Notes: generated by a model not told the origin, from the sequence alone. DNA of 14,276 nucleotides from CAMEON01 sp963643175 (GCA_963643175.1 CAVIJF010000037.1:1-14276); one strand, 5' to 3'; shown: positions 1 through 6,576, counted from the first letter of the stretch. Program-made: numbers and translations.

Positions 1-300
1 GTTTTTTCGGGGTGCCTGCCCCCCGCGTTTCCGGCTGACCCAGCCTTTGCCGAATTTGTCTGCCCCCATCCCCCCGCCCCCTTCCCCGCTGGGGAAGGGG
101 GCGCTTTCAGTTTTCTTATGCAAGGGGCTTCGCCCCTTGCATCCCCGTGGCTGAACCCGCGCGACATTGACTTTCCGGGCGGTTGCCGCGTTCCCAAACT
201 CGCGCCGGAAGCGGTACTGCATACCGGGCGGCTTCCGGCACCGCAAACCGACCGGGAGCCAGTGCCCCGCACGGCGCAGACGCAGGGAACCCCGGCGGCA
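1..300 (-). repeat. Intergenic modular repeat, copy 1 (inverse orientation)
   Basis: No credible gene lies in 1-410. The core is two stem-loops. CCCCCTTCCCC at 77-87 pairs with GGGGAAGGGGG at 91-101, and ATGCAAGGGGC at 118-128 pairs with GCCCCTTGCAT at 132-142. A pyrimidine-rich linker joins them. A degenerate GCCGCAAACCG motif follows at about 239-257. Read on the minus strand, 1-70 resembles the tail of the copy at about 10740-10820, including a final A-run. On the plus strand the first hairpin is followed by TTTCAGTTTTCTT, so it could also terminate an upstream gene. Outer limits are approximate. Confidence 0.7.
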
Positions 301-345
301 CCCGCCGCCTTCCTCCCTCCGCCGCGGGATTTTTCCAAACGCCTA

Positions 346-374
346 TTGCATTTATCGCGCAGATAGAGTATAAT
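346..374 (+). promoter_or_regulatory. Sigma-A-type promoter for the cmk-plsC-ispH operon
   Basis: A TTGCAT -35 (346-351) and a perfect TATAAT -10 (369-374) are separated by exactly 17 bp. Transcription would begin near 381, leaving a 5' leader of about 30 nt before the cmk ATG at 411. The promoter also argues against extending cmk upstream in the open frame that reaches 183. Confidence 0.85.
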
Positions 375-410
375 AGGAATACCAACCAAGGCAAGAAAGA
401 GGTACATATC

Positions 411-1100
411 ATGCAGCACATCCAGATCGCCATAGACGGTCCCAGCGGTGCGGGAAAATCCACCATATCCAAAGCCGTCGCAGCACGGCTGGGTATCGTG
501 TACGTGGACACGGGCGCCCTGTACCGCACAGTGGGCTACTACGCACGCACGCAGGGCATCGCCCTTTCCGATGTCTCCCCCGTGGTGGATGAACTGAACG
601 GCATCCGCGTGGAAGTCCGCTACGAGAACGGCGTCCAGAACGTCTTTCTCAACGGTGAAAATCTCGGAGACCGCATCCGCGAAAACGAAATCTCGCTGTA
701 CGCCTCCGCCGTGGGCGCCCTGCCGCCGGTGCGGGAGTTCCTGCTGGAAACCCAGCGGCGCATCGCGCGGGAGAACAGCGTCATCATGGACGGGCGCGAC
801 ATCGGAACCGTCATCCTGCCCGACGCACAGGTCAAGATATTCCTGACTGCCTCCAATGAGGCACGCGCCCGCCGCCGCGTCGCCGAGCTGGCAGAAAAGG
901 GTATGCCCGTGGAATATGAAACCGTCCTCGCCGATATGAACCGCCGCGACGAGGAGGACCGCACCCGCGCCGTCGCACCCGCCGTGGCGGCGCCGGACGC
1001 CATCCGGTTCGACAACTCCGGGCTGACCTTTGAGGAGAGCGTGGAGGCAATCCTCAATCTGATCCGCGAAACACTTGCCGGAAAGGGGCTGAGTCTGTGA
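411..1100 (+). CDS. cmk: Cytidylate kinase
   Basis: Transfers phosphate from ATP to CMP or dCMP in cytosolic pyrimidine nucleotide salvage. The 229-residue product matches the usual Cmk length of about 220-230. It begins with the P-loop IAIDGPSGAGKST (about residues 6-18), followed by the family motif YVDTGALYRTVGYYA. MDGRDIGTVILPDA lies mid-protein, and the C-terminal part holds the NRRDEEDRTRAVAP segment and the conserved ending with IRFDNSG. The ATG at 411 is preferred because AAAGAGG (396-402) lies 8 nt upstream and a strong promoter ends at 374. The frame is open back to 183 but that part is low-complexity repeat DNA. First gene of an operon with plsC, whose GTG overlaps the cmk stop; this cmk-plsC-ispH order is common in Clostridia. 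Confidence 0.96.
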   Translation: MQHIQIAIDGPSGAGKSTISKAVAARLGIVYVDTGALYRTVGYYARTQGIALSDVSPVVDELNGIRVEVRYENGVQNVFLNGENLGDRIRENEISLYASAVGALPPVREFLLETQRRIARENSVIMDGRDIGTVILPDAQVKIFLTASNEARARRRVAELAEKGMPVEYETVLADMNRRDEEDRTRAVAPAVAAPDAIRFDNSGLTFEESVEAILNLIRETLAGKGLSL

Positions 1101-1783
1101 GTAAGCAAATCATCGAAACCGAGGCGCCGACCGCCGAGGAGCGCCGCGCACGCAACCGGAAGCACTGCCGCAGCGGACTGTATAAGGTCGTACACGCCCT
1201 GTTTGCCGGTCCTGTCCGCCTGTTCCACCGCATCCGGGTGAAGGGGCGCGAGAACGAACCGCGTCGCGGCGACGGTTCCTATCTGGTCATCTGCAACCAC
1301 CTGACATGGCGCGACCCCGTTTTCCTGTGCGCCAGCCTGCGGCAGCAGCCGCACTTCATGGCAAAGAAGGAACTGTTCCGCGTCCCGGTGTTCAGCTGGA
1401 TGATCCGCGCACTGGGCGCGTACCCGGTCAACCGGGGCGGCGCCGATGTCGGCGCTATCCGCTACACGATCCGTATGCTGGAGCAGGGCAAGACCGTCGG
1501 AATGTTCCCACAGGGGCACCGCAACAACGGCGTCGACCCCCGCACAACCAAAATCCACGCCGGCGCCGCCATGATTGCCCTGCGGGCAGGCGTACCCATC
1601 CTGCCGGTGTTCATCCGGGTGCCGGACAACCGGATGCGCGCCTTCTGCCGCAAGGAAGTCATCATCGGCAAGCCCATCACGCCGGAGGAAATGCACTATA
1701 ACCCGGAGGTGCCCGGCGAGTACGACCGCATCATCCGGATGGCTTTTGAGCGCGTCTGCGCCCTCGGGGACGAAACGCCGTGA
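1097..1783 (+). CDS. plsC: 1-acyl-sn-glycerol-3-phosphate acyltransferase
   Basis: Predicted to acylate lysophosphatidic acid to phosphatidic acid at the inner face of the membrane. The 228-residue protein has the LPLAT catalytic block NHLTWRDP, with the HX4D pair at His68 and Asp73. The acyl-acceptor block is GAYPVNRGG near residue 107, and VPILPV is at 166-171. The third block reads FPQGHR (137-142) where FPEGTR is typical, so the usual Glu and Thr are replaced. There is no clear N-terminal transmembrane helix. The start is a GTG at 1097 that overlaps the cmk TGA, with AAGGGG 8 nt upstream, so translation is probably coupled. The same GTGA overlap joins it to ispH. The family is clear; acyl-chain specificity cannot be read from sequence. 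Confidence 0.92.
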   Translation: MSKQIIETEAPTAEERRARNRKHCRSGLYKVVHALFAGPVRLFHRIRVKGRENEPRRGDGSYLVICNHLTWRDPVFLCASLRQQPHFMAKKELFRVPVFSWMIRALGAYPVNRGGADVGAIRYTIRMLEQGKTVGMFPQGHRNNGVDPRTTKIHAGAAMIALRAGVPILPVFIRVPDNRMRAFCRKEVIIGKPITPEEMHYNPEVPGEYDRIIRMAFERVCALGDETP

Positions 1784-3873
1784 GCACCGAGGTCATCATT
1801 GCGCGAGGCGCCGGATTCTGCTTCGGCGTCGCCCGCGCAACGGCGGCGGTCGAGCAGGAGATTGCGGCGCACACGCCGGGCGAGCGCATTTTCACGCTGG
1901 GGCGCCTGATTCACAACGAAACCTACACCAGCCGCCTGCGGGAAGGCGGCGTGGAAGTAATCGGTACCGCCGACATTCCCCGCCTGTGCGACGAGGCACG
2001 GGCGGAGGCGCCGGTGCGCGTGTTTGTCCGCGCCCACGGCATGACAGCCGACACCAAGCAACTGCTGAACCGCTGCGCCGCACGCAACCCGTACTTTACC
2101 TACACCGACTGCACCTGCTCCTTCGTCAAGAAGATACACCGTATCTGCGCGGAGCAGTCGGCGCTCTGCCGCACGGCACGCGAGGCGACCGGGCACGGCG
2201 ACCGGGTTCTGCTGGTGCTCGGCTCGGCGGATCACCCGGAGGTCATCGGGTTCCTCAGCCGCTTTGAGGGGGAGAAGCACGTCTTTTCCACGGCGGCAGA
2301 GCTGGAAGCGCTGCTGGACGACCCCGAAAACCGGCGCAACTGGCAGTCCGTGACGCCGATTCTGGTCGCGCAGACCACGCATAACCTGAAAGAATGGGAA
2401 ATGTCAAAAAAAATTCTCAAAAACCTCTTTACAAATTCACTAATTTTTGATACAATATGCAGTGTTACGGAATCCCGGCAGCAGGAAGCCGCCGCTCTCG
2501 CACGCGAATGTGATCTCATAATCGTGATAGGAGGCAGGGACAGTTCAAACTCTGCCAAACTTTTTTCGATATGCAAAAGCATTTGCGCTGACACCGTGTG
2601 GGTCGAACGCGCTGAAGAGCTGCAGGACAGGATTCCGTTATCCCGCCGGACGGCGGGCACTCACCGCAAGGTGGGCGTCGTGGCAGGGGCATCCACCCCC
2701 CGCGATATCATTGAGGAGGTTGCAAACAACATGAGCGAACAGGCACAGAACGAGAACTTCGCCGAGCTGCTGGAAGAATCAGCTCTCAAAACCATAAAGA
2801 CAGGAGATACCGTGGTAGGGATTGTCACTGCTATCAGTCCCGGCGAGATTCAGCTCGACCTGGGCACTAAAGTGACCGGCGTAGTCAAGCTGGATCAGAT
2901 TACGGACGATCCTGCGGCGAAGCTGGATCAGATGTTCAAAATCGGGGATGAGGTGGAGGCTTTCGTGATCCGTGTCAGCGATGTCGATGGCTTCGCTACA
3001 CTCTCCAAGAAGCGCGTTGACTCCGACAAGAACTGGAAGAAGATTGAGGAAGCCTACGAGACGCAGGAAAACGTCGAGGGCAAGGTCATTCTGGTCAACA
3101 AGGGCGGCGTCGTGGCGCTGGTCAACTCCAATCAGGTTTTCATTCCTGCTGCGCATTCCGGCGTGCCGCGTGACGGCGATCTGAACACGCTGGTCGGGCA
3201 GACGGTTTCCATGAAGATCATCGAAATCAAGGACAACAAGAAGGCGAAGGGCTCCATCCGCAAGGTTCTGCAGGAGCAGCGCAACGCCCGCGAGAAGGAA
3301 TTCTGGGCGAACATCGAGGACGGCAAGGTATACAACGGCGTGGTCAAGAGCATGACCAGCTACGGTGCCTTTGTGGATCTGGGCGGCGTGGACGGTATGG
3401 TTCACTCCACCGAGCTTTCCTGGAAGCACATCAAGAGCCCTGCCGAGGTGGTTTCCATCGGCGACGAAATCACGGTCTTTGTCAAGAGCTTCAATGCGGA
3501 GAAGAAGCGCATTTCGCTGGGCTACAAGACCGAGGCTACCAACCCGTGGTACATCTTCACGCACACCTACGCCATCGGCGATGTGGCGCCCGTGAAGATT
3601 GTCAGCCTGATGCCCTTTGGTGCCTTTGCCGAGATCGTGGACGGTGTGGACGGACTTATCCACATCTCCGAGATTGCCGACCACCGCATCGGCAAGCCTG
3701 CCGACGTACTGCAGGTCGGTCAGGTTGTGGATGCCAAGATTCTGGACATTGACTCCGAGAAGCAGAAGGTTGCGCTTTCCATCCGCGCTCTGCTGGAGGA
3801 AGCCCGGGACGCCGAGGAGGCTGTTCCCGAGGAGATTCCGGAGGATGTTGTGGTCTACTCCGACGAGGAGTAA
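1780..3873 (+). CDS. ispH: IspH / ribosomal protein S1 fusion (HMB-PP reductase plus four S1 repeats)
   Basis: A 697-residue bifunctional protein. Residues 1 to about 312 are 4-hydroxy-3-methylbut-2-enyl diphosphate reductase, the last step of the MEP isoprenoid pathway. It keeps the three [4Fe-4S] cysteines Cys14 (GFCFGV), Cys113 (TDCTCSFVKK) and Cys227 (TICSVTESRQ). It also has His45, His86, HPEV with Glu154, QTT at about 198-200, SSNS at 255-258 and GAST. Residues about 340-668 hold four S1 RNA-binding repeats (near 341-409, 430-496, 515-583 and 599-669), then an acidic tail. The four repeats match Firmicutes S1 rather than the six of E. coli. The GTG start at 1780 overlaps the plsC stop and has GGGGA 9 nt upstream. 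IspH-S1 fusions are known in Clostridia. A promoter at 2428-2456 and a second start at 2731 suggest a free S1 product as well. Confidence 0.94.
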   Translation: MSTEVIIARGAGFCFGVARATAAVEQEIAAHTPGERIFTLGRLIHNETYTSRLREGGVEVIGTADIPRLCDEARAEAPVRVFVRAHGMTADTKQLLNRCAARNPYFTYTDCTCSFVKKIHRICAEQSALCRTAREATGHGDRVLLVLGSADHPEVIGFLSRFEGEKHVFSTAAELEALLDDPENRRNWQSVTPILVAQTTHNLKEWEMSKKILKNLFTNSLIFDTICSVTESRQQEAAALARECDLIIVIGGRDSSNSAKLFSICKSICADTVWVERAEELQDRIPLSRRTAGTHRKVGVVAGASTPRDIIEEVANNMSEQAQNENFAELLEESALKTIKTGDTVVGIVTAISPGEIQLDLGTKVTGVVKLDQITDDPAAKLDQMFKIGDEVEAFVIRVSDVDGFATLSKKRVDSDKNWKKIEEAYETQENVEGKVILVNKGGVVALVNSNQVFIPAAHSGVPRDGDLNTLVGQTVSMKIIEIKDNKKAKGSIRKVLQEQRNAREKEFWANIEDGKVYNGVVKSMTSYGAFVDLGGVDGMVHSTELSWKHIKSPAEVVSIGDEITVFVKSFNAEKKRISLGYKTEATNPWYIFTHTYAIGDVAPVKIVSLMPFGAFAEIVDGVDGLIHISEIADHRIGKPADVLQVGQVVDAKILDIDSEKQKVALSIRALLEEARDAEEAVPEEIPEDVVVYSDEE
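2428..2456 (+). promoter_or_regulatory. Predicted internal promoter inside the ispH domain
   Basis: TTTACA (2428-2433) and TACAAT (2451-2456) are 17 bp apart, with TG at 2448-2449 giving an extended -10. It sits in a stretch with only 14 G or C in 60 bases (2401-2460), inside a gene that is otherwise very GC-rich. It would drive the S1 part of the fusion, with initiation near 2463. No experimental support; the prediction rests on motif quality and composition. Confidence 0.55.
2713..2733 (+). promoter_or_regulatory. Internal ribosome binding site and alternative ATG for free S1
   Basis: GAGGAGG at 2713-2719 precedes an in-frame ATG at 2731-2733 by 11 nt. The ATG falls exactly at the junction between the IspH domain and the S1 repeats. 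The following residues, MSEQAQNENFAELLEES, resemble the N-terminus of stand-alone clostridial S1 proteins. Initiation here would give a 380-residue S1, close to the usual Firmicutes length. The spacing is somewhat longer than ideal. Confidence 0.5.
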
Positions 3874-3893
3874 TTCCGTATCCCGGATTTACA

Positions 3894-3936
3894 AAGCAGG
3901 AGGTTTTCCCGTGTGGGACACCTCCTGCTTCTTTTT
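3894..3936 (+). terminator. Intrinsic terminator after ispH-rpsA
   Basis: AAGCAGGAGGT (3894-3904) pairs perfectly with ACCTCCTGCTT (3920-3930), followed by CTTTTT. The loop holds an inner TCCC-GTGT-GGGA stem. It lies 20 bp after the stop codon and closes the cmk-plsC-ispH operon. Confidence 0.9.
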
Positions 3937-3984
3937 GCTGTCGCGGGGGTGAGGATACCTGCCCCCAGCGTTGCCTGCTCTGCC

Positions 3985-4260
3985 CTGCCCCTGCATAAAT
4001 CTTTTGCCCCTGCCGGGTGCCGCAAACCGCCCGGAAAGCCAGCGCCGCGCGGGTTTGAACGCGGGGTTGCAAGGGGCGAAGCCCCTTGCAAAAAGAAAAC
4101 TAAAAATCTCCCCCTTCCCCGGAGGGGAAGGGGGGCGGGGGGATGGGGCAGAAGGTTCCGGTGAATGCAGGACAGAGCTGGTAACGCCGGGCTCAGCCCC
4201 CTGCCGGATGCCGCAAACCGCCCGGAACACCGTACCGCTCCCGGCGCAGTCAGCCCGCCC
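3985..4260 (+). repeat. Intergenic modular repeat, copy 2
   Basis: Fills the gap between the convergent ispH-rpsA and dacF genes (3937-4273), where no gene is supported. The 16-base motif GCCGCAAACCGCCCGG occurs at 4019-4034 and again at 4210-4225. Hairpin 1 pairs TTGCAAGGGGC (4067-4077) with GCCCCTTGCAA (4081-4091) around a GAA loop. An A-rich linker leads to hairpin 2, CCCCCTTCCCC (4110-4120) with GGGGAAGGGGG (4124-4134) around GGA, followed by a G-rich tail. The segment near 3987-4012 (CCTGCATAAATCTTTTGCCC) recurs in altered form at 6287-6310 in copy 3. Confidence 0.75.
4091..4134 (-). terminator. Possible intrinsic terminator for dacF, provided by repeat copy 2
   Basis: Read on the minus strand, the 11-bp GC-rich stem at 4110-4134 is followed after three bases by TTTTTAGTTTTCTTTTT. 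That has the form of an intrinsic terminator. It lies about 140 nt downstream of the dacF stop codon. The same structure appears in the other repeat copies, not always downstream of a gene, so termination may be incidental. Confidence 0.4.
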
Positions 4261-4273
4261 CGCAAGGGGTCCC

Positions 4274-5635
4274 TCATCCCGTACACGCATTGTACAGTGC
4301 CACATGATCCCCGATACAGGCGAGATAGCCGCCGGTCGCCTGCGAGGTCACGCACAGGTACGCGTGACCGTTCGCACCGACCGCATAGCTCGCCAGACAG
4401 TACCCGGAACCACTGCCCGCATAGCCCGTCTTGCCCGCCGTCATGGTCAGCGAATCGGGCTTTCCCGTCTCCGCCTGCGACAGAAGTGTCAGAAACTTGT
4501 TGGAAACATAGTAGGTGAAAGTGGAACCGTCCCCCTTGCCGGCAACCGCATTGTAGGTGGTGGCGGTCAACACGCGGCGGCATAGCGACATCCGCATGGC
4601 GTAGGACAGAATCGCCGCCATGTCGCGACAGGTGGAATAGTTCGCCACATCCTGCAACCCGGTCGGATTGGCAAAATGCGTGTTCGTCAGCCCCATCGAC
4701 ATCGCCTTGCGGTTCATCAGCTGAACGAAGGACGCCTCGTCGCCGGCTATGTAGCGCGCCAGCTCGCTGGCGGCAATACCGTCCGACTGGAGAATGGTCA
4801 GGTACAGCAGTGCCTCCACGGTCAGCTGCTCGCCGACGTCCAACCCTATTCCGGACGAACCGGCAAGGTACATCGCGTTGTAGACCGCACTGCTCACCGT
4901 GACCTTATAGGACAGGCTGACCGTCTCCGGCAGGTTCTCCACCGCCACAATCAGCGTCATGATTTTGGTCAGGGAGGCGGGGTACATCTTCTCGTCCGCC
5001 AGTCTGGACGCCACAACTTCATCCGCGGACAGATCCACCACGACAGCGCGCGCGGACCGGATGCTGTTTTTTCCGATGACCCGGCTGTCGGACGCGAATG
5101 GGAAAGTCACATCCCCCGTCGCCCCGTCCGCGAAGGGGTGACTGCCCGGCGTAATCACGGAGTCGCCGGTTTCGGTGGGCTGATCCGGAATGTCGTCCCC
5201 GTTCGGCGCGACCGGATCGCCCCCTATGAAAATCGTCCGCCGGGCAATCAGGAACACCGCCGTCAGCAACAGAAGGAAGGCGGCAAGCGCCGCCAGCAGG
5301 ACAATGCCCTGCCGGGTGAGGAGGGGCGTTCTCCCCCGGTCGGTGCGCCGGGCAGGCGCCGGACGCCGGGTGCCGGGGCGTCGCACCGACCCGTATGCCA
5401 GTCTGTACCCCGGACTGCCCCCCTGTCTGTGCGCAGACGTCCGCCGGGCGCGGGACAGCTCCGGTTCCGTCCGGCGCGGCGGGGTGCGGCGGGGTGCCGG
5501 ACGGCGGGACGGCATACCGCGCGACGGGGCACGCACTGCCGGATCAGCCGTGCGGCGGCGGGTATCCGGCTCCCGTTTGTCCCGGACGGACGCCGTCCGC
5601 CCTGCCCCGTCCTGTTCCGATCTGATTTCGTTCAT
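4274..5635 (-). CDS. D-alanyl-D-alanine carboxypeptidase, DacF-like (peptidase S11), with long cytoplasmic N-terminus
   Basis: Low-molecular-weight penicillin-binding protein predicted to remove the terminal D-Ala from peptidoglycan pentapeptide outside the membrane. The 453-residue product has the catalytic tetrad SLTK (Ser221, Lys224) and the KTG box (402-404, AGKTGYAG). The SxN box appears as SDG (284-286), so its usual Asn is absent. Residues 1 to about 107 are Arg/Pro-rich and probably disordered (about 29 Arg). A single membrane helix at about 109-131 anchors the enzyme; typical DacF proteins instead start with a cleavable signal peptide. The ATG at 5635 has AGGAGG (plus-strand CCTCCT 5642-5647) 6 nt upstream, so the long N-terminus looks real. 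It lies 192 bp downstream of secG on the same strand and may share its promoter. Confidence 0.85.
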   Translation of the reverse strand: MNEIRSEQDGAGRTASVRDKREPDTRRRTADPAVRAPSRGMPSRRPAPRRTPPRRTEPELSRARRTSAHRQGGSPGYRLAYGSVRRPGTRRPAPARRTDRGRTPLLTRQGIVLLAALAAFLLLLTAVFLIARRTIFIGGDPVAPNGDDIPDQPTETGDSVITPGSHPFADGATGDVTFPFASDSRVIGKNSIRSARAVVVDLSADEVVASRLADEKMYPASLTKIMTLIVAVENLPETVSLSYKVTVSSAVYNAMYLAGSSGIGLDVGEQLTVEALLYLTILQSDGIAASELARYIAGDEASFVQLMNRKAMSMGLTNTHFANPTGLQDVANYSTCRDMAAILSYAMRMSLCRRVLTATTYNAVAGKGDGSTFTYYVSNKFLTLLSQAETGKPDSLTMTAGKTGYAGSGSGYCLASYAVGANGHAYLCVTSQATGGYLACIGDHVALYNACTG

Positions 5636-5827
5636 AGGCTCCTCCTGTTACGTTCAGGCTGTCCCGTGCAGACAGAAAAGGGTTGCCGCCCAAGGGGCTT
5701 CCCCGAAGACCCGCGCCCGTCCGGACGCGCAGCGGCTTCTGAAGAGACGCACCGCGCAGCAACCCATTTTCCTGCCTGTTTCCTGTTTTGCTCCCGGGGG
5801 TTCCGGGGGCATTCCCGCACCGGCTTA
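5636..5827 (-). other. secG-dacF intergenic spacer
   Basis: This spacer separates the secG stop from the dacF start on the minus strand. It holds the dacF ribosome binding site at 5642-5647 and an imperfect GC-rich inverted repeat (CCCGGGGGTTCCGGGGG, about 5793-5810) just after secG. No T-run, clear promoter or supported gene was found, so cotranscription of secG and dacF is possible but not shown. Confidence 0.45.
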
Positions 5828-6076
5828 TTATCCGGCGATGCAGTACAGTGCCACAATCAGGACAAAGAACACCGAAGACAGAACCGTCGTCAGGATTCGG
5901 AGCGTTCTGTCCTTCCGACCGGACTTACCCTTACCGAAGAAGGTATCCGCGCCGCCGGCGATAGCACCGGACAGCTTTTTATCCTTGCCAGACTGCAGCA
6001 TAACCGCCACCACAAGTCCCAGCGACAGCAAAAGCAGCAGGATTCCCAGAACCAATTCAACAACTGCCATTTCCAT
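5828..6076 (-). CDS. secG: Preprotein translocase subunit SecG
   Basis: Small integral membrane partner of SecYE that aids protein export driven by SecA. The 82-residue protein has the SecG pattern: a first hydrophobic helix (about residues 4-27), then MLQSGKDKKLSGAIAGGADTFFGKGK, in which LQ and the Gly-rich FFGKG loop are family hallmarks. A second helix follows at about 60-80. The ATG at 6076 is used; an ATG two codons later is possible. The ribosome binding site is not ideal: GAGGAA is 14 nt upstream, with GTGAG nearer. The frame has an in-frame stop shortly upstream, so the start cannot move far. Its promoter lies at 6156-6184 and carries an inverted repeat. Confidence 0.93.
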   Translation of the reverse strand: MEMAVVELVLGILLLLLSLGLVVAVMLQSGKDKKLSGAIAGGADTFFGKGKSGRKDRTLRILTTVLSSVFFVLIVALYCIAG

Positions 6077-6149
6077 GATACTTGACTCACTTCCTCACTC
6101 ACACCCTTGCGGGCTTTCTCGCACGACTGCACGCAATGGTGCATGACTA

Positions 6150-6184
6150 GAAGGTATTATATCATACCTTCCGGAAAAATGCAA
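6150..6184 (-). promoter_or_regulatory. secG promoter with inverted repeat over the -10
   Basis: On the minus strand, TTGCAT (plus 6179-6184) and TATAAT (plus 6156-6161) are 17 bp apart, with TGA just before the -10. GAAGGTAT (6150-6157) and ATACCTTC (6164-6171) form an inverted repeat with a 6-bp spacer that straddles the -10, a plausible operator. TTCCGGAA at 6169-6176 lies in the promoter spacer. The leader before secG is about 70 nt. Confidence 0.8.
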
Positions 6185-6284
6185 GGGGTTTTTCAAAAAA
6201 AGCTGTGGCAACAGGTGCTTACCTTTCGCGATGCCGTGCCGGATGATTTTTGGTGTGTCTGTCCCCGGCGCTGTCCGCTGATCC

Positions 6285-6425
6285 CGCCCCCGCATAGACC
6301 TTTCGCCCCCTTCCCCGGAGGGGAAGGATAGACCCCCGACCCGCGCTCGAAGAGCGCTCTTCCCACGCCGGGGAAGAGGGAGATTTTAGTTTACTTTGCA
6401 AGGGGCTTCGCCCCTTGCATCCCTG
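6285..6425 (-). repeat. Intergenic modular repeat, copy 3 (inverse, with an extra internal hairpin)
   Basis: CCTTCCCC (6309-6316) pairs with GGGGAAGG (6320-6327). The hairpin near the far end pairs TGCAAGGGGC (6397-6406) with GCCCCTTGCA (6410-6419). Between them is material not seen in the other copies: GCGCTC-GAA-GAGCGC (6343-6357), overlapping the perfect 14-bp palindrome GAAGAGCGCTCTTC (6349-6362), and CTCTTCCC (6357-6364) with GGGAAGAG (6371-6378). The linker ATTTTAGTTTACTT matches the other copies in reverse. It lies between the divergent secG and pstS promoters. The rest of 6185-6510 shows no gene. Confidence 0.7.
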
Positions 6426-6510
6426 CACTGCGCCGGGAGCGGCACGGCGTGCCGAGAAGTTTGCCGGGCGGGTAATGATTGCCTTCCGGGAAACCGGAGA
6501 ACGCCCCCAC

Positions 6511-6576
6511 TTTACACAGACTTTACACAAACAAAACTCCGCTGTGATAGCGTTTTTCCGGAAAACGCGCTATACT
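6511..6576 (+). promoter_or_regulatory. pstS promoter with Pho boxes
   Basis: Two identical TTTACA boxes at 6511-6516 and 6522-6527 have an 11-bp period, the arrangement of PhoP-binding direct repeats in Bacillus (TT-ACA repeats spaced by about 5 nt). The opposite strand reads as PhoB-like 11-mers ending CTGTGTAAAG. The -10 is TATACT (6571-6576). No good -35 lies 17-18 bp upstream (TAGCGT), as expected for an activator-dependent promoter. A perfect palindrome TTTTCCGGAAAA (6554-6565) inside a longer imperfect inverted repeat (ATAGCG 6547-6552 with CGCTAT 6568-6573) overlaps the core promoter. Predicted to be switched on by the regulator at 11545-12210 under phosphate limitation. Confidence 0.7.

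Noticed and set aside
183..410. In-frame upstream extension of cmk adding 76 residues
   Set aside because: The added part is low-complexity repeat DNA, and the promoter (346-374) and ribosome binding site (396-402) point to the ATG at 411.
620..1696. 358-residue open frame antisense to cmk and plsC
   Set aside because: It crosses two well-supported genes, has no domain motif and no clear ribosome binding site.
2779..3684. 301-residue open frame antisense to the S1 repeats
   Set aside because: It mirrors the repeated codons of the S1 domains and has no family motif, and the plus strand is a clear coding sequence.
3855..4583. Open frames in the 3.9-4.6 kb repeat region on both strands
   Set aside because: The predicted proteins are translations of the GC-rich repeats (for example GRFAAPGRG) and of antisense dacF, with no domain signature.
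5636..5827. A small gene between secG and dacF
   Set aside because: Open frames here run into dacF in the wrong frame, have no ribosome binding site and no recognisable product.
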